A DNA stretch of 64,000 nucleotides from Luidia sarsii (taxonomy: Eukaryota > Echinodermata > Asteroidea > Paxillosida > Luidiidae). The position numbers and the translations under genes were made by a program. The notes under the pieces are model-generated. The model saw nothing but the letters and a program-made list of their open reading frames with translations, was not told the origin of the DNA and did no database searches. This document shows, piece after piece, positions 26,544 through 38,500 of this stretch (the first letter of the stretch is position 1; the number at the start of each line of letters is the position of its first letter). The DNA lies in the NCBI GenBank assembly GCA_949987565.1, contig OX465116.1, positions 15,096,909-15,160,908 of the forward strand, read 5' to 3'.

Positions 26544-29500
26544 TGACTGACTGACTGACTGACTGACTGACCCACCAACCAATCAACCAATTGACCTACT
26601 GACTGACTGACTGACCCACCAACCAATCAACCAATTGACCTACCGACTGACTGACTGACTGACCCACCAACCAATCAACCAATTGACCTACTGACTGACT
26701 GACTGGCTGGCTGACTGACTGACTGACTGACTGACTGACTGACTGACTGACTGACTGACTGACTGACTGACTGACTGACTGACTGACTGACTGACTGACT
26801 GACTGACTGACTGACTGACTGACTGACTGACTAACTGACTGACCCACCAACTAACAACCAATCGACCTACTGACTAACTGACTGACTGGCCAACCGACTA
26901 GTCCACCAACCAGCCACCAGCTATAAGCCAACCACCCAAGCAAACAGACAACAGACAGGAAATGTTCTGAGATGTACATGTACATGTACATGAGCAGCAC
27001 ATACTGGTACTGTAACTCCATCTGTGTTTGTCCAACCATTTCTGTTTGCCAAGGCCTATGAAGACTGGTTGCGCCACAAAGCAGACAATGAGGTCAACAA
27101 ACGACCCACTCAGATCATCCAAGGTTGCCACATCAAAGAGGTCCAGTCCCAGCAGATCAATGTAAGTCATTCCCTCGGCATTCCTCACACCCCTACCCCC
27201 TGAGTGCCTCGACCCCAGTCCGCCCCAGGCTCTGTACTTAACAAGACCGTACCATTCTTTGCTGCAGGTGGGGGACATTGTGAAAGTCATGATGGACGAG
27301 GAGTTGCCATGTGACATGGTCTTGCTGTCGTCACATCAAGAAGATGGAGAATGTTACGTGACCACCGCCAATTTAGACGGAGAAACGAACCTCAAGGTAG
27401 CTATTAGTATCAGAACATTGGCTCAATTCAGCATCTTTGTCATAGATGTATTTTGATTTTGCATCAATGAAAATGTAATTCATTGAGTTTGCTCGACCTA
27501 AGCCCAATTTCATAGAGCTGCTTAAGCGTGAACAACTGCTAAGAAGAAATATCTTCCCTTGTTGAAACGAGATTGCCATCCAAATTTCACTTGATGCTTG
27601 CTGTACTTGTATTCTCATATTGGGTGCTTAGCATGAAATACAAGTGGAACTTTGGCCAGCAACCTGATTCTATTGAGGTAGCTTTTTTTAATGCTTAAGC
27701 AAAATTTGGCGCTTAAGTGGCTCTATGAAATTGGCTTCTGATGTTTAGTTAGCACTGTATGCTCAGTGCTTTGCCTGATTACCTGCCTGGAAACAAAAGT
27801 TAGCTCAGGCGGGATTTGAATCTGCGACTCCTGCTTTCTAGTGCAGACGTCTTAAACACTTAACCACCGAGCTGGCAGAGATCACGTGATGGTTTGTAGA
27901 GTGACAGTGCCTTTCGGTCAATGGGGCGTGCATGTCATCATTGCTGTGAAGTTAAAGCATGGACTTTTGCCTGTCATTCTGCAGATCTTTCGTTCACTGC
28001 CGGACACGAGCATCTTACAAGACGAGGAGAGTCTGGACTCACTAAGGGCAGCTGTAGAGTGTGAGCAGCCTCAGCCGGACTTGTACAAGTTTATTGGTCG
28101 GATGACGTGCTACGCAGAGAACAACTCGCCATCGGTCAGGTGATTAGGCACTCGTCCTTTACAGAACTTTGCGGTATTCATCCAAACAGTAGGATTTAAT
28201 GATTCTTTAAGAAAGATTGAAGAAAAGTCAGGTAGACTGGTCAAGATTTAATTGATTTTACATGATGTGAACGCATCATATACTTTCCCTTCCCAATATG
28301 TTCACTGTAAAGGAGGGTAGCTTTGGTGGGATTCGAACCAGACACTTTTGTCTGCTGGTATGAGTATCCGCAATAACCTGGACAGGCAGCTTGGGTGGGA
28401 TTTGAACCAGAGACCTCAGTGTGCTGGTATGAGTATCCGCAATAACCTGGACAGGCAGCTTGGGTGGGATTTGAACCAGAGACCTCAGTGTGCTGGTATG
28501 AGTATCCGCAATAACCTGGACAGGCAGCTTGGGTGGGATTTGAACCAGAGACCTCTGTGTGCTGGTATGAGTATCAACAGTAACCTGGACAGGCAGCTTG
28601 GGTGGGATTTGAACCAGAGACCTCTGTGTGCTGGTATGAGTATCCGCAATAACCTGGACAGGCAGCTTGGGTGGGATTTGAACCAGAGACCTCAGTGTGC
28701 TGGTATGAGTATCCGCAATAACCTGGACAGGCAGCTTGGGTGGGATTTGAACCAGAGACCTCTGTGTGCTGGTATGAGTATCCGCAATAACCTGGAGAGG
28801 CAGCTTGGGTGGGATTTGAACCAGAGACCTCTGTGTGCTGGTATGAGTTTCCACAGTAACCTGGACAGGCAGCTTGGGTGGGATTTGAACCAGAGACCTC
28901 TGTGTGCTGGTATGAGTATCCACAATAACCTGGACAGGCAGCTTGGGTGGGATTTGAACCAGAGACCTCTGTGTGCTGGTATGAGTTTCCACAGTAACCT
29001 GGACAGGCAGCTTGGGTGGGATTTGAACCAGAGACCTCAGTGTGCTGGTATGAGTATCCACAGTAACCTGGACAGGCAGCTTGGGCGGGATTTGAACCAG
29101 ATACCGAACTTGCTGTTATTTATTGTATTATATTTGAAATCATACTTTATTTTTTCCTGTCTGATCTTCATGTTGTGACTAAAAATGATTCCAAAATTAT
29201 CTTTTTCTTTCCATATACAGGTCACTTACGGCCGAAAATGTTCTTTTGCGGGGCTCACGTTTAAAAAATACTCCATATGTATATGGTAGGTTTCTTTTGT
29301 CATTCAATCTTCGTAGATTGATTTTGGCTTCAATACCCGAGCACTGTGCATTTCCCTGGGATTAGCCACAGAATTGATTATTCATGCTATGATATTTACC
29401 TGCTCGTTATTACACGACCTTGGCCCCTAATTAGCCAAACCACCTTCCAATCTGTAATGCGTTTACATTTTTGTATAGCCCATTAAATTTTCATGCTTAG

Positions 29501-32500
29501 ATTAAAACCCAAATGCAAATTACCAGTTACCAGGTTTGCGATATTCTAGATGGTAATCAAAGATTAATTATTCATTTTTGGGATTGTTTTTCTGTGTACA
29601 GGAGTAGCCATTTATACTGGACGGGAGACCAAGATGGCGTTGAACTCCAAGCAAAAAGGACAGAAACATTCCTGTATAGAAAAGTATGTCTCTCTTATTT
29701 TTTTAATATACGGCTGTGTCTGAATACTTGGCTATGGCTTCAGTTTACACACGAGTCTATGGAAGCCACAAGCTAGCTGCCACAGGCAATGCCCATAGAC
29801 GTATGTCTGGCTATGGCTTCAGTTTACACACGAGTCTATGGAAGCCACAAGCTAGATGTAGCTGCCATAGGCAATGCCCCATAGACGTGTGTGTTCTTTC
29901 AATCCATAGCCAATGAGTTCTGACACACCATGGTCAGAGTCTCTCCTCTTGTCTCAAGAGGGCGCTGTTGTTTACATCAACTTCAAGGAAAACAGTTGGA
30001 AAATTGGCAACCTGAATGAAATCGCAAACAAACAAAAGACTTGGATGGAGCCCGGCTTCTGTTGAACGTTGGTTTTCTTTCCCCGCAGCTCCATGAACAA
30101 GTACCTAGTGGTCATGCTGGTGTGGCTGTTGGTGCAAACCAGTCTGGCCACGGGTCTCAAGTACTGGACGGACCGTCGGGACTTCATGGTCAAGTCTTGG
30201 TATGTCCGCCCAGTGGCTGAAAGTATAGGAGACCTCTCAGGCAGTGTGAGTATATGACGCAGAGTATTGACAATGAGAATGAGAATCCCTTGGCAGATTT
30301 GAACTCGGAACTCTTTTTTTTTTTTTTTATGATTTAATTTTGGTGTTTTAGTAATTATATTGACATGTGGCAGAGTGCTGGTACTGTAAACCCATTTTGT
30401 AAACAGATTTTGGTCCATGTAAATTTCCTTTGTCATTTGACTCTGCGTTTGAGAAAGGTCCTGCTAGGATCAAAACTTCAGGCTCACTAGATTTTGAGAT
30501 TGTCATTTAAATACTCAAAACTCAGTTGGCTTTCCTTTGTTTAAAACAAAACTGTTCTTGGAGATTGTAAAGCTTTGTCTTCGATGAATAGATATTTTAA
30601 GGTGATATACAAAAATGTTGCAAACTGCTTACTGACTAAAATTACCAAAATGTAAATCTAAAATTTAGTGGGCCTGACGTTTCGATCCTAGCAGGACCTT
30701 TCTCAAAGGCAGAGGCACAGCCTTTGAGAAAGGTCCTGCTAGGATCGAAACGTCAGGCCCACTAAATTTTAGAATAGATATTTTGTGTTTTTTGTGGGTT
30801 GTGGGGGATTTGGAATTGAGATCAATCTTCTTGAGATGCCAAGATAATACAAAGATGGTGAGATTGTCTTGAAATGCTTCATTGGTTTATGAATCCTTTT
30901 TCTATCTCCACAGGGCCTCGTCATCTTCACAGACTTTTTGTCTTTCCTAGTACTCTTCAACTACATCATTCCCATTTCCCTGTATGTCACCATCGGTAAG
31001 TGTGCAGGTCACCAATGTGACCCCTGACCTATTGACCTGACAAACGAACCATCCAGCCAGCTATCCAGCCTGTAAATGGTTTTCTTTGTCATTTTTTTCA
31101 ATTTCCCAGTTCAACTATTTTGATTATTATTGAAGGCCACCATCTAAGGGCCGGATAGCTCAGAGGTTTAGAGTGCTGGGCCATTAAACCGGATGCCAAG
31201 GTTCAAATTCTTGGCTTCAATTGATACTTCAAAAATCCACCAAACCGCTGGGTTTTTTTTCAAATTAATTTATAGATAATGACATTTTATAGGAATATCA
31301 TTGTATACTTTTACTCAGTGATTGTATTTTGTTGTATTTTATTTCAGAATTGCAGAAGTTTTTAGGATCTCTATATTTTGGCTGGGATTTAAAGATTTAC
31401 GATCCTGTAAGTAGTGCTTCATTTCACTTCTGATTCAGTAGACTGGAAATTAAATTAATTCCCATATATCTCTAGGAATCTTAATTTTTTTCACGCTGGC
31501 AATTTGGCCAAGCACTGAGCATATAATGCTAATAACACGTCAAGTAGTGCAAACCCTCATTGAATAACATTCTCACTGGTGGAAATCACCAGACAGTCGG
31601 GTAAAACACTCAACATACAGTATGAACAACATATTAAGTAGTGCAAACCCTCATTGAATTACATTCTCACCAACGCAAATTACCAGACAATCAGGCAATG
31701 CACCGAGCATATAGCGCTAATTATACATGGAGAAACCATTTTGGAATTGCATTCTTACTTACAAAAAATTGCACTACATCTCGCAAATCCTCCTTTGTTT
31801 GTGGTAATGCACAGAAATGGTGCAAACTTCTTACTCTCTTAATGACAAAAATGCAAATCTCAAAAATGAAGAGAGCCTGATTTTTCAATCCTTGCAGGAC
31901 CTTTCTCAAAATCATTCTGCCTTTGAGAAAGGTCTTGCTAGGATTGAAATAATGGCCCTCATACCAGGGATGTAAGACTTCCGTAATTTTCCTGATTTCC
32001 GGAAATGGCATGATTTGTCTGTATATTTTTTTATCTCAAAGTGCTCATTTTTATCAGTTAAAACCCTACAAACTGAAGGGTGCCTGCACCCCTACCGTGA
32101 ATCTCTTGGTCGCGTAAGCGCTCACTCACAGTCGCACAATTCATTGGCCTTCAGTGATTTTCAGGAAATTACTTTGTCGGTCACTTACATCCCTGCTTAA
32201 AATGTTTGAGATTTGAAATTCGAATTTTTGTTTTGGGATTGTAGGTTGCCGATCTTCGAGCCAAGGCCAATACCTCAGATCTGAACGAGGAACTTGGGCA
32301 AGTGGAGTACATGTTCACCGACAAGACGGGCACACTGACAGAGAATGACATGCAGTTCCGGCACTGCTCCATTGACGGCATCAAGTACACAGAGAAGGAC
32401 GAGAAGCTGGTACCCGACAACGAGTCCACTGCGACACCAGTAAGCCTGACAAGGGTTACCAGCCAACTCAATCAAAAAATATCAATCAAAGGGAGAGTTT

Positions 32501-35500
32501 GGGACTGGGTTGAACTATGATTACTCAAAGTTTGTCGTATACGCGCAGGAACAATTAAAAGGCTTTTGAGAAGATTTGGAGGTTTGCGTGATGTGTTCAC
32601 CACACTGATTATGTTCGAGTTTGCAACATATTCGTTTGATGAAATGCCTGTAAAGCCTCTTTCATTGAAGTCTATTGATACCAAGGAACGTTGCAACCCA
32701 GGCCTTGAGGCTGGTTACCAAATGGCAGACCACAGTAGTCAACCTACTATGGGTGAACCAGCCTGGGTTTGGGTCAAGATTAGGCTACTGGGACCAGGGA
32801 AGAAACCATGGTCCTGAGGCTGGTTACCAAATGGCAGACCACAGTAGTCAACCAATGGGTGGACCAGCCCTGGGTTTGGGTCAAGATGAGGCTACTGGGA
32901 CCAGGGTAGAAACCGTGGTCCTGAGGCTGGTTACCAAATGGCAGACCACAGTAGTCAACCAATGGGTGGACCAGCCTAGGTTCAGGGTAAAGATGAGGCT
33001 ACTGGGACCAGGGAAGAAACCATGGTCCTGAGGCTGGTTACCAAATGGCAGACCACAGAAGTCAACCAATGGGTGGACCAGCCTGGGTTTGGGTCAAGAT
33101 GAGGCTACTGGGACCAGGGAAGAAACCATGGTCCTGAGGCTGGTTACCAAATGGCAGACCACAGTAGTCAACCAATGGGTGGACCAGCCCTGGGTTTGGG
33201 TCAAGATGAGGCTACTGGGACCAGGCAAGAAACCGTGGTCCTGAGGCTGGTTACCAAATGGCAGACCACAGTAGTCAACCAATGGGTGGACCAGCCTGGG
33301 TTTGGGTCAAGATGAGGCTACTGGGACCAGGGAAGAAACCATGGTCCTGAGGCTGGTTACCAAATGGCAGACCACAGAAGTCAACCAATGGTCAACCAGC
33401 CTGGGTTTGGGTGAAGATGAGGCTACTGGGACCAGGCAAGAAACCGTGGTCCTGAGGCTGGTTACCAAATGGCAGACCACAGAAGTCAACCAATGGGTGG
33501 ACCAGCCCTGGGTTTGGGTGAAGATGAGGCTACTGGGACCAGGGAAGAAACCATGGTCCTGAGGCTGGTTACCAAATGGCAGACCACAGTAGTCAACCAA
33601 TGGGTGGACCAGCCTGGGTTTGGGTCAAGATGAGGCTACTGGGACCAGGGAAGAAACCATGGTCCTGAGGCTGGTTACCAAATGGTAGACCACAGTTAGT
33701 CAACCTACTATGGGTGAACCAGCCTGGGTTTGGGTCAAGATGAGGCTACTGGGACCAGGGAAGAAACCATGGTCCTGAGGCTGGTTACCAAATGGCAGAC
33801 CACAGTAGTCAACCAATGGGTGGACCAGCCTGGGTTGGGATCAAGATGAGGCTACTGGGACCAGGGAAGAAACCATGATCCTGAGGCTGGTTACCAAATG
33901 GTAGACCACAGTAGTCAACCAATGGGTGGACCAGCCTGGGTTGGGGTCAAGATGAGGCTACTGGGACCAGGGAAGAAACCATGATCTTGAGGCTGGTTAC
34001 CAAATGGTAGACCACAGTAGTCAACCTACTATGGGTGGACTAGCCTGGGTTTGGGTCAAGATGAGGCTACTGGGACCAGGGAAGAAACCATGATCCTGAG
34101 GCTGGTTACCAAATGGCAGACCACAGAAGTCAACCAATGGGTGGACCAGCCCTGGGTTTGGGTGAAGATGAGGCTACTGGGACCAGGGAAGAAACCATGA
34201 TCCTGAGGCTGGTTACCAAATGGCAGACCACAGTAGTCAACCAATGGGTGGACCAGCCTGGGTTGGGGTCAAGATGAGGCTACTGGGACCAGGGAAGAAA
34301 CCATGATCCTGAGGCTGGTTACCAAATGGTAGACCACAGTAGTCAACCTACTATGGGTGGACCAGCCTGGGTTTGGGTCAAGATGAGGCTACTGGGACCA
34401 GGGAAGAAACCATGATCCTGAGGCTGGTTACCAAATGGCAGACCACAGTTAGTCAACCAATGGGTGGACCAGCCCTGGGTTTGGGTGAAGATGAGGCTAC
34501 TGGGACCAGGGAAGATACCGTGGTCCTGAGGCTGGTTACCAAATGGCAGACCACAGTAGTCAACCAATGGATGGACCAGCCTGGGTTTGGGTCAAGATGA
34601 GGCTACTGGGACCAGGGAAGAAACCATGGTCCTGAGGCTGGTTACCAAATGGCATACCACAGTAGTCAACCAATGGGTGGACCAGCCTTGGGTTTGGGTC
34701 AAGATGAGGCTACTGGGACCAGGGAAGAATCCATGGTCCTGAGGCTGGTTACCAAATGGCAGACCACAGTTAGTCAACCAATGGGTGGACCAGCCTTGGG
34801 TTTGGGTCAAGGTGAGGCTACTGGGACCAGGGAAGAAACCATGGTCCTGAGGCTGGTTACCAAATGGCAGACCACAGTAGTCAACCAATGGGTGGACCAG
34901 CCTGAATTTGGGTCAAGATGAGGCTACTGGGACCAGGGAAGAAACTTTCTTCCATGCAGTCCTGAGGCTGGTTACCAAATGGCAGACCACAACAGAAAGG
35001 CCCCGCTAGTTTTGAAAACTCCAGGCCCTAAAAACGTCCAAGCTTTGCCAATTCTGCAGTGCAACGTGTTTTGCATTGCGTCAAAGATACTCACCGGTAA
35101 CCGTTGCTCTGGCTTTGTGCAGGAAGCGGTGAGGGAATTCCTGCTGTGCCTGGCGCTCTGCCACACTGTGCACGTCAACAAGGATCGAGATGGCGACGAG
35201 GTGGATGCTGCCATCAACCCCAAGGAAGACTTCACGCAGTGGAAGTACGAAGCCTCCTCTCCAGACGAGAAGGCCCTCGTAGACGCGGCTCGCAGGTAGG
35301 AAGGACATTGATTGTTTGCGATAACCTCACCTGTATCATCTCTCTCCAGAATGAGCGTAGCTCTTTGAAGAAATGGCAACACCAGATGAGATTGTGAAGG
35401 TTTGCATGGTGGGTTCACCGTGTGTTTCTCCTTCCAGAATGAGTGTGGCTCTGAAAAGAGCTTGTAACAACAATTTTGGCAGTGCGTGTAATCTGACAAA

Positions 35501-38500
35501 GCACTGAACATACAGAGTTACTTATACGTCGTGTAGGGAAAACCCCCATTTTGATTACAATCTCATCCAAATAAATTACCAGGCAAATCTCTTGAGCATC
35601 CCAGTTTGTCTTTGATTTCGTCTTTCATCATCGGAGATCTCAATAAGATAAGGTTTACCCATGACATTATATTCAGATTTTCAAAGGACATTCAAAGGTG
35701 GTACTTGAGAGTTGGGTCCAACTCCCAAGTTTTGGTTTATAATTGGTTGGGTTTTGTTTTTTATCATTGCCTTGGAGAAAGGTCCTGCTTTTGAGAAATT
35801 TAGTCTGCCTTTGAGAAAGGTCCTGCTAGGATAAAAACATCAGGCCCTCCTAATTTTTGATTTTTGCTTTTCAGTCATTTTAGTCAGTAAGCAGTTTGCA
35901 ATATTTTTGCATATTATTCTGTGATTTGTGTGTTTTTTTCCCGTAGGTTTGGTTTTATCTTAACCAATGCAGCGCAGGAGTACACCGAACTCCTCCTATC
36001 CGGCGACCTTGTTAGATACCAACTCCTGCACGTCCTGGAGTTTGACCCGACCCGGAAGTGCATGAGCGTCATTGTCAGGACTCCCGAGGGTGTGTATGAC
36101 AGGGTGTGTCGTGGGGTTTGTGTGGATCTTTGTATTACCCAACTAGAGAAACAAAGTGTGGTGGCCTTTTCAGAGAGATGTTTGCCATTCCTGGTTTTCG
36201 GATGGTGTCTTCTTTCGACTGTCTTTTGGATAGAATTTGATTTGTATTTTGTAATTTGTAAATTTGATTTGATTTGAAGATTTGTATGGTGGAAGTACCA
36301 AGTGGAAGGGTTGCAGTGACACATAAAAAAATAAAATTCTACAAAAAAAAACACGTCTCTTTTGAGACGGGAGTGTGGCTCTGAAAAGAGTTAACCGACT
36401 CTTTTCAGAGTCACACTCCGTCTCAAAAGAGATGTTTTAGATGGTGTCACTGAGAACCTTCCACTTGATGTGTCTATTGGTGATTTCCTCTAGGTAGCAC
36501 ACGAGTGCTGTGCAAAGGAGCAGAGTCAACCATCTTAGCTCGGAGCGTCTCAGGACAGAAGGATATCACATTGGATCACGTCAATGACTACGCGGTGGTA
36601 AGTCTGTCCGTCACCCATTCCTCAAAAGCCGCTAGATGTCAAATCCAGTTTTGAATATTGAGTGATTATCTGCACAGCGGAAACAGCGTTTATAATGCCT
36701 GGTTTCCATCGTCTGTCTTTTCCCTCAGTTGGGCCTACGGACTCTCTGCTTCGCCAAGAGGGAGTTGACGTTCAACGAATACGAAGATTTCCACAAACGT
36801 CTGCAAGATGCCTCCACGGCGCTTGAGAACAGAGAGGAGAAGGTAACCGCAGTCCAAAGCAAACTAACTTAGCTTGAATAACACCACATGTGAGTGGGTG
36901 TGTGGTCAATTTCATTAGACTCATTTTTACGTAAGACTTGAAGGTTTGCATGGTGGAAATACCCAGTGGAAGGTTTGCGGTAACACCATAGAAGACATTT
37001 GAGATGGACTGTGGCTCTGAAGAGAGCCAGTAACTCAACGTTTCGGGGAGTGTGTACTCTGTCCATCGTCAGTAGATTATTGTGGTATCGGGAGACCATT
37101 ACAACTTACGAAAGATTAAGTTAATGGGACTTTAATAAATGACAATGTAACAAGGCCATTATCCTAGCGATGCATAGCTCAGATGGTAAGAGTGCTTGTA
37201 CACAAAATCAGAGGTCTTGGGTTCAAGTCCCAGTCCTATCAAAAATGTCTTTGTCATTTTTCAAAATTTCTGAATTTTGAAAATGTTCAAGAACCTGATG
37301 GGTCTGTTTTCATCAGAACATTTTTGACTTTTTTTCCAAGGAAATATCCTGCTAGGATTGAATTCTTCTGTGAAGATAACACTAAGAGTAGCCTGGATAA
37401 CATACATTATTTTTGTTTCCAATAGCTCAATAAAGTCTTTGAGAGTGTGGAGCAGGAGTTACATCTTCTAGGTGCGACCGGTGTGGAAGACAGGCTACAA
37501 GATGGCGTCCCTGAAACCATAGAATCCCTGCGCAATGCTGGCATCAAGGTATGACTTACCATTAAAGGAACACCCACTTCCCTTCTTTGATCTTCCCTTC
37601 TTTGATCTTCCCTTCTTTGATCCCTTCCCTACTGCTTGCCTTTCCCTTTGATCTTCCCTTCTTTGATCCCTTCCCTACTGCTTGCCTTTCCCTTTGATCT
37701 TCCCTTCTTTGATCCCTTTCCTACTGCTTGCCTTTCCCTTTGATCTTCCCTTCTTTGATCCCTTCCCTGTTGCTTGGCTTTCCCTTTGATCTTCCCTTCT
37801 TTGATCCCTTCCCTACTGCTTGCCTTTCCCTTTGATCTTCCCTTCTTTGACCCCTTCCCTACTGCTTGCCTTCCCCTTTGATCTTCCCTTCTTTGATCCC
37901 TTCCCTACTGCTTGCCTTCCCCTTTGATCTTCCCTTCTTTGATCCCTTCCCTGTTGCTTGCCTTTCCCTTTGATCTTCCCTTCTTTGATCCCTTCCCTAC
38001 TGCTTACCTTTCCCTTTGATCTTCCCTTCTTTGATCCCTTCCCTACTGCTTGCCTTTCCCTTTGATCTTCCCTTCTTTGATCCATTCCCTACTGCTTGCC
38101 TTTCCCTTTGATCTTCCCTTCTTTGATCCCTTCCCTACTGCTTGCCTTTCCCTTTGATCTTCCCTTCTTTGATCCATTCCCTACTGCTTGCCTTTCCCTT
38201 TGATCTTCCCTTCTTTGATCCCTTCCCTACTGCTTGCCTTTCCCTTTGATCTTCCCTTCTTTGATCCCTTCCCTACTGCTTGCCTTTCCCTTTAATCTTC
38301 CCTTCTTTAATCCATTCCCTACTGCTTGCCATCCCTTATCACATATTCAAGCTTACATGCATATTCACATATATATAACACACCAGTCATGCATATTCAT
38401 GACAGCCTGCATTCATTCCTCACTGCCTTTATTGACTGCCGTTTCCTGCTAGGTGTGGGTGCTGACCGGAGACAAGCAGGAAACGGCGGTCAACATCAGC

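Noticed and set aside
28312..29103. CRISPR-like array of regular repeats
   Set aside because: Whole units are near identical with no unique spacers, in a eukaryotic intron.
28276..29178. 261-276-codon open frames on both strands
   Set aside because: They exist only because the 69-bp tandem unit has no stop and is a multiple of three; no splice or domain support.
32566..34921. Several 60-118-codon frames on both strands
   Set aside because: They fall in the 107-bp minisatellite and recur with each repeat.
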